This document shows, one piece after another, positions 51,937 through 60,597 of a stretch of DNA of 64,000 nt. The first letter of the stretch is position 1; each line of letters starts with the position of its first letter. A program made the translations under genes and the position numbers. The notes under the pieces were generated by a model that saw only the letters and a program-made list of their open reading frames with translations, ran no database searches and had not been told where the DNA came from. Origin of the DNA: Massilia sp. Root418 (GTDB taxonomy: Bacteria; Pseudomonadota; Gammaproteobacteria; Burkholderiales; Burkholderiaceae_D); contig NZ_LMEC01000011.1 in the NCBI RefSeq assembly GCF_001425265.1, positions 497,585 to 561,584 on the forward strand. The letters run 5' to 3'.

Positions 51937-52707
51937 ATGAGCGAACAAGTCATTTTGAACATCGCCGGCGTCAACAAGCGCTTCGGCGGCTTGCAGGCGC
52001 TGACCGATGTCGGCATCACGATCATGAAGGGCCAGATCTACGGCCTGATCGGTCCCAACGGCGCCGGCAAGACCACCTTCTTCAACGTCATCACCGGCTT
52101 GTACCAGCCGGACACCGGCACCTTCGAGCTGGCCGGCAAGCCGTATTCGCCGTCCGCGCCGCATGAAGTGGCCAAGGCCGGCATTGCGCGCACCTTCCAG
52201 AACATCCGCCTGTTCGGCGAGATGACCGCGCTGGAAAACGTCATGGTGGGGCGCCACGTGCGTTCGCACCAGGGCGTGTTCGGCGCCGTGTTCCGCCATA
52301 AGGCGGCGCGCGAAGAAGAGGCGGGCATCCGCCGCCGCGCGCAGGAGCTGCTGGACTTCGTCGGCATCGGCGCCTTCGCCAACCGCACTTCCAAGTTCCT
52401 GTCCTACGGCGACCAGCGCCGCCTGGAAATCGCGCGCGCCCTGGCCACCGATCCGCAGTTGCTGGCGCTGGACGAACCGGCGGCCGGCATGAACGCCACC
52501 GAGAAGCTGGCCCTGAAAGAGCTGCTGATCAAGATCAAGGCCGAAGGCAAGACCGTGCTGCTGATCGAGCACGACGTGAAAATGATGATGAGCTTGTGCG
52601 ACCGCATCACGGTGCTGGAATACGGCAAGCCGATCGCGGAAGGCCTGCCCGCCGAGATCCAAAGCAACAAGGCGGTGATCGACGCCTATCTGGGAGGTTC
52701 GCACTAA
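51937..52707 (+). CDS. livG: Branched-chain amino acid ABC transporter ATPase LivG
   Basis: A 256-residue ATPase. Walker A GPNGAGKTT, a LivG-type insertion (FRHKAAREEEAGIRRR), the signature SYGDQRRLEIARAL (SYG replaces SGG, normal for LivG), Walker B LLALDEPAAGM, and H-loop LIEHDVKMMM. It drives the LivHM pore with LivF. Its stop overlaps the livF start by one base (TAATG). Confidence 0.96.
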   Translation: MSEQVILNIAGVNKRFGGLQALTDVGITIMKGQIYGLIGPNGAGKTTFFNVITGLYQPDTGTFELAGKPYSPSAPHEVAKAGIARTFQNIRLFGEMTALENVMVGRHVRSHQGVFGAVFRHKAAREEEAGIRRRAQELLDFVGIGAFANRTSKFLSYGDQRRLEIARALATDPQLLALDEPAAGMNATEKLALKELLIKIKAEGKTVLLIEHDVKMMMSLCDRITVLEYGKPIAEGLPAEIQSNKAVIDAYLGGSH

Positions 52708-53429
52708 TGAGTGACAATGTTTTAAAAGTCGCGGGCCTGAAGGTCGCGTACGGCGGCATCAAGGCCGTCAAGGGCATCGACCTGGAAGTAAACAAGGGCG
52801 AGCTGGTCACGCTGATCGGGGCCAACGGCGCGGGCAAGACCACCACGCTGAAAGCCATCACCGGCACGCTGCCGGACTGCAAGGTCGAAGGCACGGTGTC
52901 CTACATGGGCCAGTCGCTCAAGGGCAGCAAGTCCTTCCACCTGGTGGAGCAGAAACTGGCCATGGTGCCGGAAGGGCGCGGCGTGTTCACCCGCATGACC
53001 ATCACGGAAAACCTGATGATGGGTGCCTACACGCGCGACGACAAGGCCGGCATCGAGGCCGACATCGCCAAGTGGTTCGACGTCTTCCCGCGCCTGAAAG
53101 AGCGTGCGGCGCAGCTGGCCGGCACCTTGTCGGGCGGCGAGCAGCAGATGCTGGCCATGGCGCGCGCGCTGATGTGCCATCCGACGCTGCTGCTGCTGGA
53201 CGAGCCATCCATGGGGCTGTCGCCCATCATGGTCGACAAGATCTTCGAGGTGATCCGCAACGTCTCGAACGAGGGCATCACCATCCTGCTGGTCGAGCAG
53301 AACGCCAAGCTGGCGCTGCAGGCGGCCCACCGCGGCTACGTGATGGACTCCGGCCTCATCACCATGACCGGCAACGCCGCCGACATGCTGAACGACCCGC
53401 GCGTCAAAGCCGCCTACCTCGGCGAATAA
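52707..53429 (+). CDS. livF: Branched-chain amino acid ABC transporter ATPase LivF
   Basis: A 240-residue ATPase. Walker A GANGAGKTT, signature LSGGEQQMLAMARAL, Walker B LLLLDEPSMGLSP, H-loop LVEQNAKLAL. The start MSDNVLKVAG is chosen because GGGAGG precedes it and translation is coupled to livG; the frame is open further upstream. Last gene of livHMGF, followed 4 bases later by a GGGGTCAG palindrome that may protect or end the transcript. Confidence 0.96.
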   Translation: MSDNVLKVAGLKVAYGGIKAVKGIDLEVNKGELVTLIGANGAGKTTTLKAITGTLPDCKVEGTVSYMGQSLKGSKSFHLVEQKLAMVPEGRGVFTRMTITENLMMGAYTRDDKAGIEADIAKWFDVFPRLKERAAQLAGTLSGGEQQMLAMARALMCHPTLLLLDEPSMGLSPIMVDKIFEVIRNVSNEGITILLVEQNAKLALQAAHRGYVMDSGLITMTGNAADMLNDPRVKAAYLGE

Positions 53430-53432
53430 GAA

Positions 53433-53484
53433 AATGGGGTCAGGGTTAGTTTCGCCGTCCCCGGAAACTAACCCTGACCCCATT
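53433..53484. repeat. GGGGTCAG palindrome, copy 3
   Basis: The 21-bp arms at 53433-53453 and 53464-53484 are exact reverse complements around a 10-base loop. The outer 18 bases (AATGGGGTCAGGGTTAGT) are identical to copy 2 at 38.5 kb, but the inner part differs. It lies between livF and the M14 peptidase gene, both on the plus strand. Confidence 0.92.
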
Positions 53485-53525
53485 ATGATTTACACTGGTG
53501 GCTCCTCATCCACGGAGCCACCCGC

Positions 53526-54575
53526 ATGAGCGTCAAATCCCTGCCCGAACTGCTCACACTGGAACAGCTGATCGAGGACGGCGGGGACTTGCTGAAGGCC
53601 AGCGTGGCCTGCACGGTGGCGGCCGACAGCCAGCAGTTTCCGGTCTATGTGCTGACCATGGGCAGCAACGATCCCGCCGCGCCCGCGCTGGGTTTCTTCG
53701 GCGGCATTCACGGCCTGGAGCGCATCGGCACCCAGGTCATACTCTCCTTTCTTCAGAGCCTGGTGGCGCGCTCGCGCTGGGACCACGGGCTGCATCATTT
53801 GCTGGAAAACGTGCGCCTGGTGTTCATGCCCCTGGTGAATCCGGGCGGCATGTGGCAGGCCACGCGCTGCAACCCGCAGGGCGTGGACCTGATGCGCAAC
53901 TCGCCGGTGCAGGCCAGCGAGCGCGTGCCTTTCCTGCTGGGCGGGCAGCGCGCCACGTCCATGCTGCCGTGGTACCGCGGCGCGTTCGGCGCGCCCATGG
54001 AGGCAGAGAGCCGCGCGGTGTGCGAGGTGGTGGAGCGCGAGCTGCTGCCGCGCCAGTTCAGCCTGAGCCTGGATTGCCATTCCGGGTTCGGCCTGCGCGA
54101 CCGCATCTGGTTCCCGCATGCACACACGCGCACGCCGATCGCGCACCTGCCCGAGATCGCGGCGCTGGAGGAGCTCTTTACGGCCAGCTATCCGCACCAC
54201 AACTACACCTTCGAGCCGCAGAGCCTGCAATACCGCACCCATGGCGACCTGTGGGACCACCTGTACCTGCGGTTCGAGCGCGGCGGCGAGCGCGGCGAGG
54301 AAGGGCACGACAGGGTGTTCCTGCCGTTGACGCTGGAGATGGGGTCCTGGCTGTGGGTGAAGAAGAATCCGCGCCAGCTGTTCTCGCGCCTGGGCGCCTT
54401 CAATCCCACCGCCGCGCACCGTTTGCAGCGCGTGCTGCGCAGCCACCTGGTGTGGTTCGATTTTTTGATGCGCGCGGCCTATGCGCACGCGCGCTGGCTG
54501 CCGGACGCGCCGTCGCGGCAGCACCAGCGCAAGCGCGCACTGGCGCACTGGTACGGGCTGGGAGTGCCGGCATGA
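53526..54575 (+). CDS. M14-family zinc carboxypeptidase-like protein
   Basis: A 349-residue protein. Zinc ligands: GGIHGLERIG (HxxE) and LDCHSGFGLRDRIW (third His); the catalytic Glu is probably in LTLEMGSW. NPGGMWQATRCNPQGVDLMR is the substrate-binding Arg/Asn area. No signal peptide, so a cytoplasmic enzyme, perhaps acting on peptidoglycan peptides or modified amino acids. The stop overlaps the start of the alpha/beta hydrolase gene (ATGA), so the pair is translationally coupled. Confidence 0.85.
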   Translation: MSVKSLPELLTLEQLIEDGGDLLKASVACTVAADSQQFPVYVLTMGSNDPAAPALGFFGGIHGLERIGTQVILSFLQSLVARSRWDHGLHHLLENVRLVFMPLVNPGGMWQATRCNPQGVDLMRNSPVQASERVPFLLGGQRATSMLPWYRGAFGAPMEAESRAVCEVVERELLPRQFSLSLDCHSGFGLRDRIWFPHAHTRTPIAHLPEIAALEELFTASYPHHNYTFEPQSLQYRTHGDLWDHLYLRFERGGERGEEGHDRVFLPLTLEMGSWLWVKKNPRQLFSRLGAFNPTAAHRLQRVLRSHLVWFDFLMRAAYAHARWLPDAPSRQHQRKRALAHWYGLGVPA

Positions 54576-55342
54576 GCTGGGTGTTCCTGCGCGGGCTGAT
54601 GCGCGAGAGCCGGCACTGGGGCGCGTTCCCGGACCAGTTCCGCGCAGTGCTGCCGGAGGCGGACATTGTCACGCCCGACCTGCCCGGCAACGGCATCAAT
54701 TTCCGCCAGCGCAGCCCGCTGTCGGTGCAGGGCATGGTGGAAGCGTGCCGCGCCGACCTGCGCGCGCGCGGGCGGCATGGGCCGTATGACTTGCTGGCGC
54801 TGTCACTGGGGGCGATGGTGGCGGTGCAGTGGCAGGCCAGTTATCCGCAGGAGGTGGCGCGCTGCGTGCTGCTCAACACCAGTATGCGGCCGTTCAGCCG
54901 CTTTTATCAGCGCTTGCGCTGGCAGAACTATCCGGCCATCCTGCGCCAGCTGGTGCTGGGCGGGGCGCGGCGCCAGGAGCAGCTGGCCCTCAGGCTTACC
55001 AGCGTGACGCACGGCGGCGATACGCGCGACAGCGAGCTGCTGAAGCGCTGGGTGGATTATCACAACGAGTTCCCGGTGTCGCGCATGAATGCGGTGCGGC
55101 AGCTGGCGGCGGCGGCGCGCTTTCGTGCACCGGCGCGCCAGCCGGACGGGGCGCCGCTGCTGGTGCTGGCGGGCGCGCGCGATGGGCTGGTCGATCCTTT
55201 GTGCTCGCAGCGCCTGGCGCAGGCCTGGGATGCGGATTTCCGCTTGCACCCGGAGGCAGGGCACGATTTGCCGCTGGACGATGGGCCATGGGTGGCGCAG
55301 CAGGTGGCGCAGTGGCTGGCGGGTTACGCGCTGCCGCGCTAA
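54572..55342 (+). CDS. Alpha/beta hydrolase; C-terminus encoded by a repeat element
   Basis: A 256-residue cytoplasmic hydrolase. Opens with FLRGLMRESRHWGAFPDQF, nucleophile elbow LLALSLGAMVAVQ (Ser), Asp in VLAGARDGLVDP and His in HPEAGHDLPLDDG. Substrate unknown. Coupled to the M14 peptidase by an ATGA overlap. The last six codons and the TAA (GYALPR-stop) lie inside a GGCGGGTTACGCG-type palindrome, so the natural end of the protein may have been changed by insertion of the repeat. Confidence 0.88.
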   Translation: MSWVFLRGLMRESRHWGAFPDQFRAVLPEADIVTPDLPGNGINFRQRSPLSVQGMVEACRADLRARGRHGPYDLLALSLGAMVAVQWQASYPQEVARCVLLNTSMRPFSRFYQRLRWQNYPAILRQLVLGGARRQEQLALRLTSVTHGGDTRDSELLKRWVDYHNEFPVSRMNAVRQLAAAARFRAPARQPDGAPLLVLAGARDGLVDPLCSQRLAQAWDADFRLHPEAGHDLPLDDGPWVAQQVAQWLAGYALPR

Positions 55343-55407
55343 CCCGCCCTACGGGTACGAGTGCCGACCGCCTGTAGGGCGGGTTAGGCGGCACGCCGTA
55401 ACCCGCC
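55318..55407. repeat. GGCGGGTTA-type repeat, copy B, overlapping a coding end
   Basis: GGCGGGTTACGCG (55318-55330) is mirrored by CGCGCTAACCCGCC with a one-base bulge, and TAACCCGCCCTAC (55340-55352) is mirrored by GTAGGGCGGGTTA (55374-55386); CCGTAACCCGCC ends the element. Same family as copy A near 23.7 kb. Confidence 0.85.
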
Positions 55408-55420
55408 ATGGCCACGGACG

Positions 55421-55446
55421 AAAAAAAGCCCCGGACTAGCCGGGGC
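55421..55446 (-). terminator. Intrinsic terminator of the phasin gene
   Basis: On the minus strand AGCCCCGG and CCGGGGCT form the stem around a five-base loop, followed by seven T residues. It lies about 85 bases after the phasin stop. Confidence 0.88.
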
Positions 55447-55532
55447 TGATGAAGGACATCCGCCAGAGAGGACACCACGGATGCCGAGGAGACCTGAGCG
55501 GAGCCGGCCCCTGGGGACCGGCGCTTCACGCA

Positions 55533-56096
55533 TTACTTCTTGGCAGCAGGAGCAACCTTGGAAGCGGCAGCAGCGAACTGGTTCACGGCGGCGTTCAGGT
55601 TGGTTTCGATGGCTTCGCCAGCTTGCTTGGCGGACTTGGTGAACTGCTCGTAGCCGGCGCTGGCATTGCCCAGGGTCGATTTCAGCAGGGCGATCGCGTT
55701 TTCCGAACCGGCTGGCGCGTTCTTGCTCACTTCGTCAACCAGCGAGATCACTTTGCGGTTGGTTTCGGCGATTTGCGTTTCAGCGGCGCGGCTGAATTCA
55801 GCCTGGGTGCCGGAAGCGATGGCTGCCAGGTGACGGCCGTAGGCGATGGTTTTTTCTGCGGTTGGCTGAACTTGCGCAGCAGCCAGCGAGAAGAATTCTT
55901 GTGGATCTTTGGCCGACAGCAGCTGCTTGGCGGCAACCGAGGACTCTTCCAGCGAGGCTTTGGCCGCGGTCAGGTTCAGGTCGACCAGCTTTTCCACGCC
56001 TTCGAAGGCCTTGGCGGTCAGCGACGAGAAGATGGCGAATTGGCTCTCAAAGTTGGCTTTGGTCGCATTGGAAAATTGCTCAGGGATAGAAAACAT
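55533..56096 (-). CDS. Phasin-family polyhydroxyalkanoate granule protein
   Basis: A 187-residue helical protein. [20 protein letters not shown] is the classical phasin start, followed by amphipathic helices ([20 protein letters not shown]) and an Ala/Lys-rich end ([14 protein letters not shown]). It coats PHA storage granules in the cytoplasm. The usual partners phaC, phaB and phaR are not in the window. In other species phasin genes are repressed by PhaR until granules form; the upstream dyads here could be a site for such control. Confidence 0.95.
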   Translation of the reverse strand: MFSIPEQFSNATKANFESQFAIFSSLTAKAFEGVEKLVDLNLTAAKASLEESSVAAKQLLSAKDPQEFFSLAAAQVQPTAEKTIAYGRHLAAIASGTQAEFSRAAETQIAETNRKVISLVDEVSKNAPAGSENAIALLKSTLGNASAGYEQFTKSAKQAGEAIETNLNAAVNQFAAAASKVAPAAKK

Positions 56097-56200
56097 GTAA
56101 ATCTCCAGTTTGGATGTGATTTAAGCTAATAGGCGTTAAATGCTGCTGAAAGTTACCTGCAGTAAAACAGTACGTCTAAGATCAGGGCTCTACCAACAAA

Positions 56201-56271
56201 TTGTGCAACGCAACAAACCCGATTTTACGGACTTAAAATTTTAAGTCAAGCGATTTTTGTGCGTTGCACAA
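56201..56271. promoter_or_regulatory. Nested palindromes upstream of the phasin gene
   Basis: TTGTGCAACGCA (56201-56212) and TGCGTTGCACAA (56260-56271) are exact reverse complements. Between them lies the 16-bp palindrome ACTTAAAATTTTAAGT (56231-56246). The block is 105-175 bases upstream of the phasin start and 181-251 bases upstream of the divergent EamA gene. The remaining intergenic bases (56097-56200 and 56272-56451) hold no gene that I can support. Confidence 0.75.
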
Positions 56272-56451
56272 AGGAACCCACTCTGCCGCGTTCGCCCTGT
56301 ATTTCCGGGCGGAACGACCATTTTGATCTGGATCAATTTTGCTGCGCTTGCGGCGGCCGCCAACCCGAACGGTGGTGCCGTGCTAGACTCTATGGCTCCC
56401 GTGCAACATCCACTGGCTGGCTGGGCGCGTTCGATACTTTTGGTAGCCCAT

Positions 56452-57321
56452 ATGTCCAAACCAGCGTCCTTCCTGTCGCCCATTCCCTTGTTTTTCGTGT
56501 TCCTGTGGAGCACGGGCTTTATTGTCGCCAAGTTCGGCCTGCCGTATGCGCCGCCGCTGACGTTTTTGCTGCTGCGTTTCGTCGGCGTGCTGGCCATCCT
56601 CCTGCCGCTGGTGCTGGTCATGCGCGCGCCCTGGCCCAGGGGCAAGATCCGGGAAGTGGCGCTGGCCGGGCTGCTGATGCAGGCCGGCTACCTGGCCGGC
56701 GTGTGGTGCGCCATCAAGCTGGGCATGCCGGCCGGCCTGACCGCCCTGATGGTGGGCATGCAGCCCATCCTGACGGCCATGGCCGCGCCGCTGATCGGCG
56801 AGCAGGTGCGTCCGCGCCAGTGGCTGGGCCTGGTATTCGGCCTGGGCGGCGTGGCGCTGGTGGTGTACGCCAAGATCACGCTGGTGGGCCTGTCCTGGCA
56901 AGCCATTGCCTTGTGCCTGTTTGCGCTGCTGTCCATCACGGCCGGCACCATGTACCAGCGCCGCTACTGCCCGCAGTTCGACTTGCGCACCGGCACCATC
57001 ATTCAGTTCGCGGCATCGTTTGTGGCGGTTTTGCCATTCGCCCTGTATTTTGAAAGCTTTACTGACATACAATGGACTGTGCGCTTTGTCGGCGCGCTGG
57101 CCTGGTCCGTGCTGGCGCTGTCGATCGGCGCGATATTCCTGCTGTTCGCGCTGATACGCCGCAGCGATGCCACCCAGGTGACCAGCTTGCTGTACCTGAC
57201 GCCGCCCACCACCGCCATCATGGCGTGGCTGATGTTCGGCGAAGCGTTCAGCCTGCTGGGCGTGGCCGGGATGGCGCTGGCGGTGCTGGGCGTGGTGTTT
57301 GTAGTCAAGCAACCCAGGTGA
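56452..57321 (+). CDS. EamA-family (DMT) transporter
   Basis: A 289-residue inner-membrane exporter with ten helices in two EamA repeats: SPIPLFFVFLWSTGFIVAKF ... ALMVGMQPILTAMAAPLIGE, and the second half ending LLYLTPPTTAIMAWLMFGEA. Exports amino acids or other metabolites in characterised relatives; substrate unknown. The ATG giving MSKPASF is chosen because the fold starts there. It is 4 bases upstream of the nitroreductase gene, so the two form an operon. Confidence 0.9.
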   Translation: MSKPASFLSPIPLFFVFLWSTGFIVAKFGLPYAPPLTFLLLRFVGVLAILLPLVLVMRAPWPRGKIREVALAGLLMQAGYLAGVWCAIKLGMPAGLTALMVGMQPILTAMAAPLIGEQVRPRQWLGLVFGLGGVALVVYAKITLVGLSWQAIALCLFALLSITAGTMYQRRYCPQFDLRTGTIIQFAASFVAVLPFALYFESFTDIQWTVRFVGALAWSVLALSIGAIFLLFALIRRSDATQVTSLLYLTPPTTAIMAWLMFGEAFSLLGVAGMALAVLGVVFVVKQPR

Positions 57322-57325
57322 ACCG

Positions 57326-58021
57326 ATGATCAATAGTCCCGACCAGCAGGCGGTCGATGCCGCCATCACCTCGCGCCGTTCGATCCGCGCCTTCCTGCCC
57401 ACGCCGCTGGCGCGCGAAGATATTGAACAGCTGCTGCAGGTGGCCGCGCGCGCGCCGTCCGGCACCAATACCCAGCCGTGGAAAGTCTACGTGCTCACCG
57501 GCGGGAAAAAACAGCACTTGTCCGAGCGCATTCTGGCCGCACATACTGATCCGGAGCAGGCCAGGCTGCATACGGAGGAATACGCCTACTATCCGCGCGA
57601 GTGGGTCTCGCCTTACGTGGACCGGCGCCGCAAGGTGGGCTGGGATCTGTATGCACTGCTGGGGCTGACCCGCGAGAACAAGCAGGGCATGGCGGCGCAG
57701 CACGGCCGCAACTACGCCTTCTTCGACGCCCCGGTGGGGCTGATATTCACCATAGACCGTATCCTGGAGCAGGGCTCGTGGCTGGACTATGGCATGTTCC
57801 TGCAAAACATCATGGTGGCCGCGCGCGGCAGGGGGCTCGATACCTGCCCGCAGGCTGCTTTCACGCAATACCACAAGATTATCCGCGACGTGCTGGAATT
57901 GCCCGATAATGAAATGGTCGTGTGCGGCATGTCGCTAGGCTATGCCGACCCCGGCCGGATCGAGAATACTTTGATAACCGAGCGCGAGCCTGCTGCACAT
58001 TTTGTTAAATTTGTAGAGTGA
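57326..58021 (+). CDS. Nitroreductase-family FMN oxidoreductase
   Basis: A 231-residue cytoplasmic flavoenzyme. The FMN phosphate site is SRRSIRAFLP, then RAPSGTNTQPWKVYVL, and C-terminal GLDTCPQAAFTQYHKII and MSLGYAD. Reduces nitroaromatics, quinones or flavins with NAD(P)H. Its AGGTGAACC ribosome-binding site lies over the end of the EamA gene (4-base gap). Confidence 0.95.
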   Translation: MINSPDQQAVDAAITSRRSIRAFLPTPLAREDIEQLLQVAARAPSGTNTQPWKVYVLTGGKKQHLSERILAAHTDPEQARLHTEEYAYYPREWVSPYVDRRRKVGWDLYALLGLTRENKQGMAAQHGRNYAFFDAPVGLIFTIDRILEQGSWLDYGMFLQNIMVAARGRGLDTCPQAAFTQYHKIIRDVLELPDNEMVVCGMSLGYADPGRIENTLITEREPAAHFVKFVE

Positions 58022-58126
58022 ACAAGCTGTGGTTTTACGGTGCAATGCGGGACGGATTTCGCTTGCGCCGCCGTGGGGTTTTGCTACACTGCAACAAGAA
58101 TAGTCTCACTGCATTGGGGAACTGAA

Positions 58127-59302
58127 ATGGTTAAATTTACCTTGGGCGCGATACTCGCCTTGCTGTGCGTCTCGTTGCCGGCTGCCGCAGCCCATGCGGG
58201 AGAAAGCGCGCGCAAGCCCGCAGTGAAGAAAAGCAAGGCGGCACCGCGCCGCCAGACCATGGTGCTGGGAGCGATGGCGTCCGCCGTGCCGCGCGAGCGC
58301 ACCGTGCGCCGCGTGATGGTGGTCGACGGCAAACGCAAGGTGGTGTACCAGAAGGTGACCAACGTCGGCGAAAGCCTGGCGCGGCCCACCATGGGCGACC
58401 TGGCCGGCCTGCACCTGACGCGCGATCCGCTGGACCTGAAGTCCAACGTGGCCTTCGTGCTGGACCAGGCCAATTCGGAAATCCTGTTCGAGAAGAATGC
58501 CGGCGTGGCGCTGCCCATCGCCTCCATCACCAAGATGATGACGGGGCTGGTGGTGGTGGAAGCCAACCAGGACATGGACGAAGTGCTCACCGTCACCGAG
58601 GAAGATGTCGACCACGCCAAATTCAGCAGCTCGCGCCTGAAAGTCGGTTCGCAGCTGACGCGCGCCAATATGCTGCACATCGCCCTGATGAGTTCGGAAA
58701 ACCGCGCCGCCTCGGCGCTGGGCCGCCACTATCCGGGCGGCTTGCCCGCCTTCGTGGAAGCCATGAACGCCAAGGCGCAGGCGCTGGGCATGACCGATAC
58801 GCACTATGTCGATTCCAGCGGCCTGTCGAAAATGAACGTGGCCAGCGCGCGCGACCTGGCCAAGCTGGCCATGGCGGCGTATCAGCATCCGGTGCTGCGT
58901 GAATATTCCACCGATGCGAAGGCCGTGGTGGAAGCGAATGGCCGTCCGATGCATTTCGGCACGACCAACCGCCTGATCGCCACGCCGGGCTGGGAGATCG
59001 GCCTGCAGAAGACCGGCTTTATCAACGAGGCCGGCCGCTGCATGCTGATGCAGGCCGTGATCCAGGGCCGCGCCGTGATCATGGTGCTGCTCGACGCCAA
59101 GGGTTCCGCTGCGCGCGCCGCCGATGCCGGCCGCATGCGCAAATGGCTGGAAGCGCTGAAACCGGCCGGCCTGTCGGCCGACGCGCTGGGCGGCGGCAGC
59201 CTCGGCGCCGCCGGCGGCGGCACGGTCAGCGGCGGCATGAGCCCCGCTGTCGCGGCCGACGTGAACGGCGGCGCCAGCCGCGCTTACTCGACCGGCATGT
59301 AA
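58127..59302 (+). CDS. pbpG: D-alanyl-D-alanine endopeptidase, PBP7 type
   Basis: A 391-residue low-molecular-weight penicillin-binding protein. Signal peptide (cleavage near AAHAG), then a basic linker and the peptidase S11 domain: SITK (133-136), SEN (189-191) and KTG (294-296), all three active-site motifs. Cuts cross-links in the peptidoglycan. A Gly/Ala-rich tail of about 40 residues ends the protein. The start is the ATG after GGGGAAC. The last 19 bases overlap the convergent IclR gene. Confidence 0.93.
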   Translation: MVKFTLGAILALLCVSLPAAAAHAGESARKPAVKKSKAAPRRQTMVLGAMASAVPRERTVRRVMVVDGKRKVVYQKVTNVGESLARPTMGDLAGLHLTRDPLDLKSNVAFVLDQANSEILFEKNAGVALPIASITKMMTGLVVVEANQDMDEVLTVTEEDVDHAKFSSSRLKVGSQLTRANMLHIALMSSENRAASALGRHYPGGLPAFVEAMNAKAQALGMTDTHYVDSSGLSKMNVASARDLAKLAMAAYQHPVLREYSTDAKAVVEANGRPMHFGTTNRLIATPGWEIGLQKTGFINEAGRCMLMQAVIQGRAVIMVLLDAKGSAARAADAGRMRKWLEALKPAGLSADALGGGSLGAAGGGTVSGGMSPAVAADVNGGASRAYSTGM

Positions 59303-60063
59303 CCCAGGGTTGCCGAGATCTGGTTGGCGGTGGTCACCAGGTCTTCCAGCCATTCCTCCTGCAGGCGGTCGGCCGGCGCCGAGATGGACAGGCCGGCGAT
59401 CAGCTTGCCGCTGTCGTCGCGGATGCCGGCCGCCATGCAGCGCACGCCCAGTTCCAGTTCCTCATTGTCGCGCGCATAGCCGCGCGCACGCACCAGGCTC
59501 AGCTCGCGCTCCAGCTTGGCCAGATCCGTGATCGAGTTCTTGTTGTGCCCGGCCAGGCCGGTGCGCGTGGCGTAGGCGCGGATGGCTTTGGGCTCGTCCA
59601 CCGACAGGAACAGCTTGCCGGTCGAGGTCAGGTGCAGCGGGCCGCGCCCCCCAATGGCGCGCACCACCTGCATGCCGGAACGCTCGGAAAAGGCACGGTC
59701 GATATAGACGATCTCGTCGCCCTGGCGCACGGACAGGTTGATGGTCTGCTGGGTTTTCTTGTGCAGCGAGCGCATGAAATCCAGCGCCGCTTCGCGCACG
59801 GACAGGCGGCTCTTCACCACATTGCCCAGCTCCAGCAGGCGCATGCCGAGGCGGTAGGTGCCCGGTTCAATGCGGTCCACGAAACGCGTGAGCACCATGT
59901 CGTTCAGGATGCGGTGCGCTGTGGATGGGTGCAGGCCGGACACCTTGGACAATTCCTTCAGGCTCACCGGGTCGGGATACTTGGCCAGTGCATCGAGCAG
60001 GGCAACCATGCGTTCGATCACCTGGATGGTGGTTTTTTGCTCCGGGACGGGTTCGATTTTCAT
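59284..60063 (-). CDS. IclR-family transcriptional regulator
   Basis: A 259-residue regulator. N-terminal winged HTH at about 12-70 (IERMVALLDALAKYPDPVSL, HPSTAHRILNDMV) and an IclR effector domain (about 85-255, with GPLHLTSTGKLFL and VRCMAAGIRDDSGKLIAGLS). Effectors of this family are small aromatic or organic acids. Divergent from dgkA (129 bases), which need not be its target. The 3' end overlaps pbpG by 19 bases. Confidence 0.95.
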   Translation of the reverse strand: MKIEPVPEQKTTIQVIERMVALLDALAKYPDPVSLKELSKVSGLHPSTAHRILNDMVLTRFVDRIEPGTYRLGMRLLELGNVVKSRLSVREAALDFMRSLHKKTQQTINLSVRQGDEIVYIDRAFSERSGMQVVRAIGGRGPLHLTSTGKLFLSVDEPKAIRAYATRTGLAGHNKNSITDLAKLERELSLVRARGYARDNEELELGVRCMAAGIRDDSGKLIAGLSISAPADRLQEEWLEDLVTTANQISATLGYMPVE

Positions 60064-60192
60064 GATGTGGTTGGTGCGGTGCAGTATTCGGTCTCTCCTT
60101 TATACCATGATGTGAAAAAAATGGGAATTCCGGCGCGCACTTCCCCTATGGGGAGGGCATAATGACGCAGCGTATCAATCCTGGACAGGCAT

Positions 60193-60579
60193 ATGGAACA
60201 ACCGGTTAGCGAATTCAAAAGCAAGAGCGGCATCAAGCGGATCTTTTCGGCACTGTTGTATTCTTTCGACGGACTCAAGAGCGCGTGGCGCTCCGAGCAT
60301 GCCTTCCGGCAGGAGCTGATGCTGTTCGCGGCCGGCACGGTGGTGGCGCTGCTGCTGCCGGTGTCGGCCTTCCAGAAGCTGGTCCTGGTGACGCCGCTGG
60401 TGCTGATGCTGATCGTGGAACTCATCAATTCGGCCATCGAGGCGGTGGTGGACCGCATCTCGCTGGAGCGCCATCCGCTGTCCAAGAACGCGAAGGACTT
60501 CGGCAGCGCCGCCGTGCTGCTGACCGGCCTGCTGGCAGCGCTGACCTGGGCGGTGGTGCTGGTGCAGCGCTTCTGGTAA
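60193..60579 (+). CDS. dgkA: Diacylglycerol kinase
   Basis: A 128-residue membrane enzyme that phosphorylates diacylglycerol to phosphatidate. Family landmarks: FSALLYSFDGLKSAWRSEHA, FRQELMLFAAGTVVALLLP, and the active-site ELINSAIEAVVDRISLERHP, ending KNAKDFGSAAVLL. Three helices as in E. coli DgkA. It lies upstream of the sulfate-binding protein gene (108-base gap). Confidence 0.97.
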   Translation: MEQPVSEFKSKSGIKRIFSALLYSFDGLKSAWRSEHAFRQELMLFAAGTVVALLLPVSAFQKLVLVTPLVLMLIVELINSAIEAVVDRISLERHPLSKNAKDFGSAAVLLTGLLAALTWAVVLVQRFW

Positions 60580-60597
60580 GGCCTTATGCCTTTCGCG

